Origin: Aquiflexum gelatinilyticum
Lineage (GTDB): Bacteria > Bacteroidota > Bacteroidia > Cytophagales > Cyclobacteriaceae
Direction of reading: 5' to 3'
DNA: 64,000 nucleotides
Assembly (NCBI RefSeq): GCF_024741135.1
Contig: NZ_JANSUY010000017.1
Span: 62,001 to 126,000 of the forward strand
Shown: positions 25,207 to 32,654 of the stretch, piece after piece
Position numbering within the stretch: position 1 is the stretch's first letter
How the letters are laid out: each line of letters starts with the position of its first letter
Notes under the pieces: model-generated
Seen by the model: only the letters and a program-made list of their open reading frames with translations
The model's database searches: none
Told to the model about the DNA's origin: nothing
Program-made: the position numbers and the translations under genes

Positions 25207-26417
25207 GTTGGAGGAAATACATCGGTCCCGGGCCGATTGTTGCAGCCGCTTTCATTGGGCCGGGGACGGTTACTGTTTGTACGCTTGCGGGAGTAAATTT
25301 TGGTTTTGACTTGCTGTGGGCAATGGCTTTATCCGTCATTGCTACGATTGTCCTTCAGGAAATGGCAGCTAGAATCGGATTGGTTACCCAAAAAGGATTG
25401 GCTTCGGTCATTTCAGAAACCCTTCAAAAAGGAATCCTTCGTTACTTCTCCATTTTCCTTGTGATGATTGTCATTGTTTTGGGAAATGCCGCTTACGAAG
25501 CCGGAAATATCAGCGGAGGCGCATTGGGCGCTGAGTTATTTGTCAAAACTCCAATATGGAACCTAGGAAAACTTCAGTTAAATATCTTAAACTTAATTAT
25601 CGGTTCACTTGCATTAATTCTTTTATTAACAGGAAGTTATAAAACCATCAGTACTTACCTGACCGGATTAGTAATTTTGATGAGTATTGCTTTCTTAGGA
25701 ACGGCAGTTTGGTCCAAGCCCAACTTTCTGGAATTGCTTTCAGGCTTTCAGCCCACCGTAAATGCTGAAAATATCTTTACCATCGTCGCATTGATCGGTA
25801 CGACCGTGGTTCCTTACAATCTTTTTTTACATTCTTCTCTGATTTCCCAAAAATGGAAAACCATCCAAGACCTCAAATATATCAGGGTTGATACCCTAAT
25901 TGCTGTCATTTTGGGAGGATTGGTTTCCATGGCCATCATCATTACTGCCAAAGCAGGATCTGCCACCGAAGTCAACTCAGCGGTTGATTTGGCTATAGGT
26001 TTAGAACCTTTGATGGGAAAAATGGCCAAATATTTCATGGCTTTCGGGTTATTTGCTGCAGGAATCACCTCTGCGATCACATCACCGTTGGCAGGTTCCT
26101 TGGTCGTAGCGGGAAGTTTTGGCTTATCCACTGACCTCAAAAGCTTACCCATGAGGATCAGCATCATGGGAATCTTGGGATTAGGAATTGTTTTTTCTTC
26201 ATTAGGAATCAAACCGATTCAACTGATTCTCTTTGCGCAACTGGCAAATGGCGTTTTGCTTCCCTTATTGAGTGGCTACATCCTTTGGTTAGTCAATAAA
26301 AAATCTGTAATGGGAACTCACACCAACCGACTTGGGATGAATGTTTTGGCCTTCGCAATCTGGCTGATCACGTTATTGCTTGGGGGAATGAGTGTTTGGA
26401 AGGTTCTCGGAAGTTAA
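25203..26417 (+). CDS. Nramp-fold (SLC11-like) transporter with non-canonical metal site
   Basis: A 404-residue inner-membrane protein with about eleven helices and the LeuT-type Nramp fold. The ATG at 25203 overlaps the DUF2891 stop. An upstream start at 25161 exists but adds a polar leader. TM1 reads IGPGTVTVCTLAG (GPGT at 19-22) where metal-transporting Nramps have DPGN. TM6 reads VVPYNLFLHSS (VPY at 203-205) where they have MPH. The Asp, Asn and Met that bind Mn2+/Fe2+ are therefore missing. The substrate may be another ion or not a metal. The lack of frameshifts and full length argue against a pseudogene. Confidence 0.85.
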   Translation: MSWRKYIGPGPIVAAAFIGPGTVTVCTLAGVNFGFDLLWAMALSVIATIVLQEMAARIGLVTQKGLASVISETLQKGILRYFSIFLVMIVIVLGNAAYEAGNISGGALGAELFVKTPIWNLGKLQLNILNLIIGSLALILLLTGSYKTISTYLTGLVILMSIAFLGTAVWSKPNFLELLSGFQPTVNAENIFTIVALIGTTVVPYNLFLHSSLISQKWKTIQDLKYIRVDTLIAVILGGLVSMAIIITAKAGSATEVNSAVDLAIGLEPLMGKMAKYFMAFGLFAAGITSAITSPLAGSLVVAGSFGLSTDLKSLPMRISIMGILGLGIVFSSLGIKPIQLILFAQLANGVLLPLLSGYILWLVNKKSVMGTHTNRLGMNVLAFAIWLITLLLGGMSVWKVLGS

Positions 26418-26560
26418 AAGGTTAAGAAGGTTTTAAAGTTGGAAGGTTATGGGATTGGAAAGCCTTAAATTGGAAGATTTGAAAATTGAAAAATTGGAAA
26501 ATTTGACTGAACACAGCCTACTGAGACTGAAAACTGACCCCTTTTAAATCTCCCAAAATC
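26418..26560. repeat. Intergenic degenerate word repeats
   Basis: Non-coding DNA of repeated short words: variants of AAGGTTAAGAAGGTT, then ATTGGAAAGC/ATTGGAAGATTT/ATTGAAAAATTGG, then CTGAGACTGAAAACTGA. The last segment shares CTGAGACTGA (26521-26530) with 310-319 and GACTGAAAACTG (26525-26536) with 354-365. It is of the same type as the repeats at 221-372 and 45111-45360. Function unknown. Confidence 0.65.
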
Positions 26561-26653
26561 CTTATCCACCCCAAATAGCGTCTCCTTCATCACATTTTTT
26601 TGTGTCATTTTAAGATCAGGCTTATCCTTGTCAAAGAATCGACGACCTATTCC

Positions 26654-26800
26654 ATGAAATCCAAGACGCCTTATTTCATTCTACTTATAGCAGCCATACT
26701 TTACAACATTTGGCTTATCGGTAAAGCTGAAGATGAAAAGCGAAAAGAAAAATCAAAACCCGAGATTTCTGTTTCAAAATCAAATCAAACCCAACCTTAA
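26654..26800 (+). CDS. Small single-pass membrane protein, 48 aa
   Basis: The ATG at 26654 starts a 48-residue protein with one hydrophobic helix (KTPYFILLIAAILYNIWLIG) and a Lys/Glu-rich tail. It lies 20 nt before the LytS-like kinase gene on the same strand, which suggests co-transcription and possibly a role in the kinase complex. An in-frame ATG at 26600 would add 18 residues that do not improve the topology. No family is recognised. Confidence 0.5.
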   Translation: MKSKTPYFILLIAAILYNIWLIGKAEDEKRKEKSKPEISVSKSNQTQP

Positions 26801-26820
26801 ATCATTAAATTCAAATCCCA

Positions 26821-28236
26821 ATGAAAGAAAAACCACTTCCCTTTAGACAAATAGAATGGTGGGTGATGACAGTTTTGTTTGTCACCATCATTTTAACAAA
26901 CATTTTCCAATCCAACTTCTACGATTTTGAACCGAATGGATTGGAACTCGCAAGATATTTTGCCAAAATCCTGATACCTGCCATACTTTTCCTTTCTTTC
27001 TTCCTGCACCATCAGATATTGATTCCGAGCAAAGAAACCAGAAAACGAAAATCCACCTACTACATTTATTCCTTCCTGATCCTTTTGATCTCCTTCCTTT
27101 TTGTGGGCGGATTTTCAATGATGGGTGAACTTGTCCAAAACTTCGCGGCACCCTACTATTTCAGCACTGTAGGCCTTTATATTGGATACCTTTTGCTTAG
27201 TGACGTGATAGAACAGATTTTCCCTAGTTCCGAAACGAAAGACTTTCAGCCTTACAACGTTGTCAAATTAATCACGGTCTTCGCCTTTGCGATGTTATTT
27301 CTGTTTGGTTTGCAAGATATCATCGAACGGTGGATTCCGCTTAGCTATACGATCGCAATCCCTGTGATGCTTGGCATTGTGCTTTACAATTACTTTTTCA
27401 TATACCGAAACAGAAAGAAAGAACGGAACAAACTTGCCAACTCATTATATGTTTTGTTGATTTTGGCCTTAGGGTTTTTCTTTTTCATTTTGGCAATTGA
27501 AAACGAGAATGTCGGTATTTTGGTGCTAGGATTGGCTGTGTTGATATTTGTTGTAGGTCTACTCATCCCCTTTTCCAACCTGATGTTCAAAAAATATGAT
27601 CACCTTCTAGGTAAGATTAATACGCTGAGCTACAGAGTGGACGAAGGTTCAGCCAAACTCTCCTTACTAAGGATGCAGATCAATCCCCATTTCCTTTTTA
27701 ATATCCTAAATACCCTGTATGGAACGGCCTTGCAGGAAAATGCCGAAAGGACCTCTGAGGGTATCCAAAAGCTTGGAGACATGATGCGCTTTATGCTTCA
27801 TGAAAACAACATGGATAAAATCCCACTTGCAAAAGAAAAAGAATACCTGATCAATTATGTGGATTTGCAGGTACTCCGCATCAAATCCCATGACAATGTT
27901 GACATTGATTTTAGGCATAATCCTGAAAATTGTACAGGGGATATCGCTCCCATGTTGCTTATACCCTTTGTAGAAAATGCATTCAAACACGGAATCAGTT
28001 TCCAAAAGAAATCATGGGTTAAAATCAGCCTGCGTTGTACGGATGGAACCATCCATTTGGATGTCAACAACAGTATCCACCGAAGCCACGAAGATGACCC
28101 TGAATCCAAGTCAAACGGTATCGGCTTAGACAATGTCAAACAGCGTCTCCAACTCCTCTATCCGGGGAAACATGAACTTGTCATTCGGGAAAACGAAGTG
28201 GAATATTTTGTACATTTAACCATAAAACGCTCCTGA
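26821..28236 (+). CDS. LytS/YehU-type sensor histidine kinase
   Basis: A 471-residue kinase of the His_kinase (PF06580) class. The N-terminal half (about 10-255) has seven or so membrane helices. The phosphoacceptor is H290 in LRMQINPHFLFNILNTLYG. The ATPase part has PMLLIPFVENAFKHGI (N-box) and SNGIGLDNVKQRL (G-box). It signals to the LytTR regulator encoded 1 nt downstream. The sensing region is purely membrane-embedded with no extracytoplasmic domain, so the ligand cannot be guessed. Confidence 0.93.
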   Translation: MKEKPLPFRQIEWWVMTVLFVTIILTNIFQSNFYDFEPNGLELARYFAKILIPAILFLSFFLHHQILIPSKETRKRKSTYYIYSFLILLISFLFVGGFSMMGELVQNFAAPYYFSTVGLYIGYLLLSDVIEQIFPSSETKDFQPYNVVKLITVFAFAMLFLFGLQDIIERWIPLSYTIAIPVMLGIVLYNYFFIYRNRKKERNKLANSLYVLLILALGFFFFILAIENENVGILVLGLAVLIFVVGLLIPFSNLMFKKYDHLLGKINTLSYRVDEGSAKLSLLRMQINPHFLFNILNTLYGTALQENAERTSEGIQKLGDMMRFMLHENNMDKIPLAKEKEYLINYVDLQVLRIKSHDNVDIDFRHNPENCTGDIAPMLLIPFVENAFKHGISFQKKSWVKISLRCTDGTIHLDVNNSIHRSHEDDPESKSNGIGLDNVKQRLQLLYPGKHELVIRENEVEYFVHLTIKRS

Positions 28237-28237
28237 T

Positions 28238-28912
28238 ATGCTCCATGCCATAGCCATAGACGATGAACCGATGGCCCTCGAGGTAATCAAAGCCCATGCA
28301 GCCAAAGTGCCTTTCTTGGATTTGCGTAAGGTTTTCACAGATGGAATCCTTGCCTTGGATTATATCAGAAGCGAGCAGGTGGACTTGATTTTCCTTGATA
28401 TCAAAATGCCCGATATCTCAGGGCTCGAGCTCGCGGCTTTGATTCCGAAGGACACCATGGTCATATTTACTACAGCTTACTCAGAGCACGCTGTGATGAG
28501 TTTCGAATTGGATGCGAAGGATTACCTGCTCAAACCTTTTAACCTTGGGAGGTTTTTAAAAGCCTGCCAAAAAGCGCAGGAATGGCATGAACTCAAAAAT
28601 GGAAATGCCTCAGGGACCATTTTTGTCAAAACAGGCTATGAGCAGATAAAGGTCAATTTTGACGAGTTACTCTTTTGTGAAGCAAATGGCAATTATGTGA
28701 ATTTTCAGCTTCCGAAAGAAAAAATTCTCAGCAGGATGACCTTGGCAGAAGTAGAAAAAATCCTGCCTTCCAATTTTGTCAAATCCCACCGTTCTTTCTT
28801 GGTGAATATCCAACATGTCCAAAAAATCGAGAGGCACCAATTGACTATTGGAGATAAACTCGTCCCAATCAGTGTCAGTTATCAGGAAGGATTGATGGAT
28901 AGGTTGAAGTAA
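28238..28912 (+). CDS. LytTR family response regulator
   Basis: A 224-residue regulator. The receiver domain has the acidic triplet DDE (8-10), phosphoacceptor D54 in IFLDIKMPD, Thr in IFTTAYSEHAV and Lys in DYLLKPF. The C-terminal LytTR DNA-binding domain (about 125-224) has FVKTGYEQIKVNFDELLFCE and the FVKSHRSFLVN motif. It is the partner of the preceding LytS-like kinase: the genes are separated by 1 nt. Targets are unknown; LytTR proteins bind as dimers to direct repeats upstream of cell-envelope or transport genes. Confidence 0.95.
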   Translation: MLHAIAIDDEPMALEVIKAHAAKVPFLDLRKVFTDGILALDYIRSEQVDLIFLDIKMPDISGLELAALIPKDTMVIFTTAYSEHAVMSFELDAKDYLLKPFNLGRFLKACQKAQEWHELKNGNASGTIFVKTGYEQIKVNFDELLFCEANGNYVNFQLPKEKILSRMTLAEVEKILPSNFVKSHRSFLVNIQHVQKIERHQLTIGDKLVPISVSYQEGLMDRLK

Positions 28913-29005
28913 GGAATTCTGAAGTTAAAAGTTAGAAGTAAAAAAAAGACAGAAGACGTAAGGATGTGTATTGCCTTCCATCTTCTGTCTTCCGTCTAAA
29001 ATTGA
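28913..29005. repeat. Intergenic repeat with long imperfect hairpin
   Basis: AGACAGAAGA (28947-28956) pairs perfectly with TCTTCTGTCT (28981-28990), with inner AAGG/CCTT pairing. It follows AAGTTAAAAGTTAGAAGT-type word repeats. It lies between the convergent LytTR and DUF1080 genes and could stop transcription, but there is no T tract, so it may equally be one of the dispersed word-type repeats. Confidence 0.5.
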
Positions 29006-29018
29006 AAATTGTCCTCAA

Positions 29019-29777
29019 TTACAACTTCCTCACCCAGATATTCCTGAAGCTTACCAAATCCCCGTGATCTTGGAGTTCTAGCGGCATTTCGGCAGCATGT
29101 GCTTTGTAATTAGGGATTCCAATATACTCTGTAGGACCTTTAAGTTCAACATTATTTTGAACCAAAATCCCGTTGTGAAGCACAGTGATTCTGGCAGGAG
29201 TAACCAACATGCCGTCGGCATTGAATTTTGGAGCAGTAAAAATCACATCATAAGTATTCCATTCTCCCGGTGCTTTCATCGCATTAACCAAAGGAGGATG
29301 TTGCTTATAAATACTACCTGCCTGTCCATTGGAATAAGTTCTGCTTTCATAAGAATCCAACACCTGCAATTCGTACAAAGACATCAAGAAAATTCCTGAG
29401 TTACCACGTCCCTGACCTTCACCTTTGATCACCGTTGGCGCTGACCATTCGATGTGAAGCTGCATGTCACCAAAACCTTGCTTGGTTTTGATTGCACCGG
29501 TTCTTGGGACTACTGTAAATGCACCGTTTTCTACTTTCCATTGTGGGGCACTGCCATCCTTTGAACTGACAAAATTATCAAGGTTTTTTCCGTCAAATAT
29601 GACAATCGCATCAGAAGGTGCTTGTCCCATTTGGGCAGCAGGAGTTACTTTTCGGGGAACAGGTTCCCAAAATTCCGTCGCTTCAGGTGGAAGTTTGATG
29701 TCTTTTTGTTGTGCAAACAGCGGCATCGCGGCCAACAAGGCAATCATTGTCAAAGAGGCTTGAAAAAGCTTTTTCAT
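29019..29777 (-). CDS. DUF1080 (3-keto-disaccharide hydrolase-type) secreted protein
   Basis: A 252-residue exported protein: signal peptide 1-22 (MIALLAAMPLFAQ) then a LamG-like beta sandwich of the DUF1080 family. Visible family motifs are IVIFDGKNLDNF, APQWKVENGAFTV, FGDMQLHIEWSAP, GRGNSGIFL and a C-terminal LVSFRNIWVRKL. Members hydrolyse 3-keto-glycosides or act as glycan-binding domains. It stands alone, but a PVC-type cytochrome and a sugar phosphate isomerase in the same window are usual companions of this pathway. Confidence 0.9.
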   Translation of the reverse strand: MKKLFQASLTMIALLAAMPLFAQQKDIKLPPEATEFWEPVPRKVTPAAQMGQAPSDAIVIFDGKNLDNFVSSKDGSAPQWKVENGAFTVVPRTGAIKTKQGFGDMQLHIEWSAPTVIKGEGQGRGNSGIFLMSLYELQVLDSYESRTYSNGQAGSIYKQHPPLVNAMKAPGEWNTYDVIFTAPKFNADGMLVTPARITVLHNGILVQNNVELKGPTEYIGIPNYKAHAAEMPLELQDHGDLVSFRNIWVRKL

Positions 29778-29949
29778 AGGTTATTTGGTTTATTAATTGT
29801 TATTGATATTCTGTGATCCAAGGATGGTTTCAATTCTAGAATTCTTTCAAGCTCCAAATTAAATCAATTCGCAAGCTTTCAAAAGCCGTTGATGGATTTT
29901 TGGTTTTCCATGTCATACCTTACAGGTAATTTCCTCCAAATTTAAACCT

Positions 29950-32487
29950 ATGCAAAAGAAACTGCTACTGATAACTTTGCTCTTGCTCCATATATATTCT
30001 GCAAAAGCCCAAAAGGAATATTATTTTCCAGGAGAAACTTTCTCCAATGACATTCCAAGTCCTTACTCCTATTTGGGTTACCACGTTGGGGAATGGCATA
30101 CTAGGTACGACCGACTTGTAGGATACTTTCAGCTTTTGGCTGACAAATCGGATATGGCAAAGCTCGTCACCATCGGCTATACCAATCAGCTGAGGCCATT
30201 GGTTGTCCTGGTTATCAGCAATAAAGAAAACATCTCCAATTTGGAATCCATAAGGACAAACCACCTCAAATTGGTAGATCCAACCTTTCCCATGCCTGAT
30301 GTCAGCGACATGCCGGCTATTGTCAACCTCGCCTACAGCGTCCATGGGAATGAACCTTCTGGCGGAGAAGCTTCCATCTTGACAGCATATTGGCTTTTGG
30401 CTTCACAAAGTGAACTTGCCAAAGAAATCAGAAGCAATGCCGTGGTCATGATCGATCCGGCCATCAATCCTGACGGAAGGGACCGACATACCAATTGGGC
30501 AAACATGCACAAAGGTTCGCCGCCTGTTGCAGATCCTTTGGACAGAGAACACAATGAAATATGGCCTTCCGGACGCGTCAACCATTATTGGTTCGATTTG
30601 AACAGAGATTGGCTGCCATTGGCACAGGTGGAATTGCAAAACAAAATCGCATGGTACCATACCTGGTATCCAAACGTGGTGGGGGATTTTCACGAAATGG
30701 GAACCAATGCCACCTACTTCTTTGAACCGACCAAACCCTTTGGCAGTGAAAATCCTGTCATTCCAAGAAAAAACTATGACGAAATCAACAACAAGTTTGC
30801 GACCTATTTTGCAAAGGCATTGGATGATATCGGCAGTTTGTATTGGACCAAGGAAGTTTTTGACAACAGTTATCCGGGATATGGTTCGACCTATCCGGAT
30901 ATTCAGGGTGGATTGGGATTGGTTTTTGAACAGGCAAGTTCAAGGGGTCATATCCAAAGCTCTCAGCGTGGCGATATTACCTTTCAATTTACGATCCGGA
31001 ACCAACTCAAAACATCTATCGCCACCATGGAAGCCGGTGTCAAGGAAAGGGAATACATGCACCGATACCTGCGCGAATATTTCCAGACTGCTATCACCGA
31101 AGCAAGCAAAGACAAAGCCAAAGGATATATTTTTGGAGATGAGTCAGATGATTCCCGTAATAGACTTTTCTTAAAGTTATTATTGGATCATAAGATTAAA
31201 GTACTTGAAAATGATAAAGATATAACCTCAGAAGGAAAGTCATTTAAGAAAGGAAAATCCTGGATTGTTCCTACATCCCAACCACAATACAGGATGGTGA
31301 GATCGATGTTTGAGAAGGTGACGACATTTGCAGATTCGGTATTTTATGATGCTTCATCCTGGACCATGGCCTTGGCTTATGGCATGCCTTACGCCACGCA
31401 AACAGTTGTTAGCGGAAAAAAAATCGAGAAACTCCCAAGCCAAACTTTGACCTTCCCGGCTGATGGGAAATATGTGGCTTATTTGGTGGATTGGTCTGAT
31501 TATTTTGCTCCAAAATTTCTACACCATATTCAATCAGCGGGGGTCCATGTTGAAGTAACAGCACAGCCTTTTACTTCGAATACTGATCAAGGTTCCAAAG
31601 AATTCACTGCAGGTTCATTGGTCATTCCAACGGCTTTCCAAAAACTTTCTGCGGAAGAATTGAGAAAAGCATTGAAAGAAGCAGCTGATTTAGCAGGCCA
31701 AAATGTATTTGCAAGCACCACAGGGTTCAGCCTGAAAGGGATTGACTTGGGTAGCGGCAGTATTTCAGCTATCCAAAAACCGAAAGTCCTCATGCTTGTC
31801 GGGCAGGGAACATCCCAATATGAAGCCGGGGAAATATGGCACCTGATGGATACCAAAGTTGGAATGCAGATTACAAAAGTGGACTTGGGATTGTTTGGCA
31901 GGGTGAATCTGTTTGATTACACCACTTTGATCCTTCCTTCAGGAAATTATTCCAGCCTTTCAGCGCCTCAAATAGCCCATTTAAAAGATTGGCTTTCAAG
32001 AGGAGGAACCATCATTTCCATGCGCACAGCAAGTCAATGGCTCCAAAGTAAAGAAATCATTCAGGAAGAATTTGTTACTGCCGAAGCAGCAAAAGGTCCT
32101 GAATCCGTACCCTTTGCAGATGCAAGGAACTTATCGGGAGCGCAAGAAATCGGCGGAAGCATTTATTTGGGGAAATTGGACACTACCCATCCTTTGGGAT
32201 TTGGGTACAAAAACTCAGAAATTCCTGTTTATAGAAATACCACCCTTTTCTTCAAACCATCCAAAAACAAGTCCCAAACTCCTGTCATATATACTGCCAA
32301 TCCATTGCTTGGAGGATATGTTTCACCGGCAAACCTTGAAAAAATCAAGCAAAGTGCAAGCTTATTGGTTTCAACCGTCGGTCAGGGAAGGGTAATTCAC
32401 TTTATCGACAACCCGAATTTCCGGGGAACATGGTTTGGAACAAACAAGCTGTTCTTCAATGCCATCTTCTTTGGGGATAAGATTTAA
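29950..32487 (+). CDS. M14 family zinc carboxypeptidase with C-terminal amidotransferase-like domain
   Basis: An 845-residue secreted enzyme (signal 1-20, HIYSAKAQ). The peptidase domain has zinc ligands H132 and E135 (VHGNEPSGGE) and H248 (VVGDFHEMG), substrate-binding Asn/Arg in NPDGRDRHTNW and FDLNRDW, and catalytic E327 in GLVFEQASSRG. The C-terminal third (from about residue 610, KVLMLVGQGTSQYEAGEIW and FDYTTLILPSGNYSSL) resembles a class I glutamine amidotransferase/ThuA-type flavodoxin-like fold without the usual Cys. It probably trims peptides or peptidoglycan fragments in the periplasm. Transcribed alone. Confidence 0.9.
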   Translation: MQKKLLLITLLLLHIYSAKAQKEYYFPGETFSNDIPSPYSYLGYHVGEWHTRYDRLVGYFQLLADKSDMAKLVTIGYTNQLRPLVVLVISNKENISNLESIRTNHLKLVDPTFPMPDVSDMPAIVNLAYSVHGNEPSGGEASILTAYWLLASQSELAKEIRSNAVVMIDPAINPDGRDRHTNWANMHKGSPPVADPLDREHNEIWPSGRVNHYWFDLNRDWLPLAQVELQNKIAWYHTWYPNVVGDFHEMGTNATYFFEPTKPFGSENPVIPRKNYDEINNKFATYFAKALDDIGSLYWTKEVFDNSYPGYGSTYPDIQGGLGLVFEQASSRGHIQSSQRGDITFQFTIRNQLKTSIATMEAGVKEREYMHRYLREYFQTAITEASKDKAKGYIFGDESDDSRNRLFLKLLLDHKIKVLENDKDITSEGKSFKKGKSWIVPTSQPQYRMVRSMFEKVTTFADSVFYDASSWTMALAYGMPYATQTVVSGKKIEKLPSQTLTFPADGKYVAYLVDWSDYFAPKFLHHIQSAGVHVEVTAQPFTSNTDQGSKEFTAGSLVIPTAFQKLSAEELRKALKEAADLAGQNVFASTTGFSLKGIDLGSGSISAIQKPKVLMLVGQGTSQYEAGEIWHLMDTKVGMQITKVDLGLFGRVNLFDYTTLILPSGNYSSLSAPQIAHLKDWLSRGGTIISMRTASQWLQSKEIIQEEFVTAEAAKGPESVPFADARNLSGAQEIGGSIYLGKLDTTHPLGFGYKNSEIPVYRNTTLFFKPSKNKSQTPVIYTANPLLGGYVSPANLEKIKQSASLLVSTVGQGRVIHFIDNPNFRGTWFGTNKLFFNAIFFGDKI

Positions 32488-32494
32488 TTGATTT

Positions 32495-32588
32495 TGAACC
32501 ACAAAAGAAACAAATGAGGACAAAGACCTAAGCATAAATATTTAAATGTTAAGTTTCTTTTGTTTTTGTTGGATCTTTTTGTGGTTCA
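32495..32588. repeat. ACCACAAAA-type intergenic inverted repeat
   Basis: TGAACCACAAAAG (32495-32507) is inverted at 32575-32588 as CTTTTTGTGGTTCA with one extra T. The interior holds further A-rich/T-rich matching segments (AGAAACAAA and TTTCTTTTG). This type of 'accacaaag' word repeat is widespread in gaps of bacterial genomes. It lies between the carboxypeptidase and radical SAM genes and could form a long hairpin in RNA. Confidence 0.6.
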
Positions 32589-32654
32589 TTCATTTTAAGA
32601 TTCTTTAGTGGTTATCTTTAAAAATTGCCGAAATTTGAAGCAAATCATTTTACT

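Noticed and set aside
25203-26417. Nramp pseudogene
   Set aside because: Full length, no stop or frameshift, intact helices; the altered motifs look like a divergent specificity.
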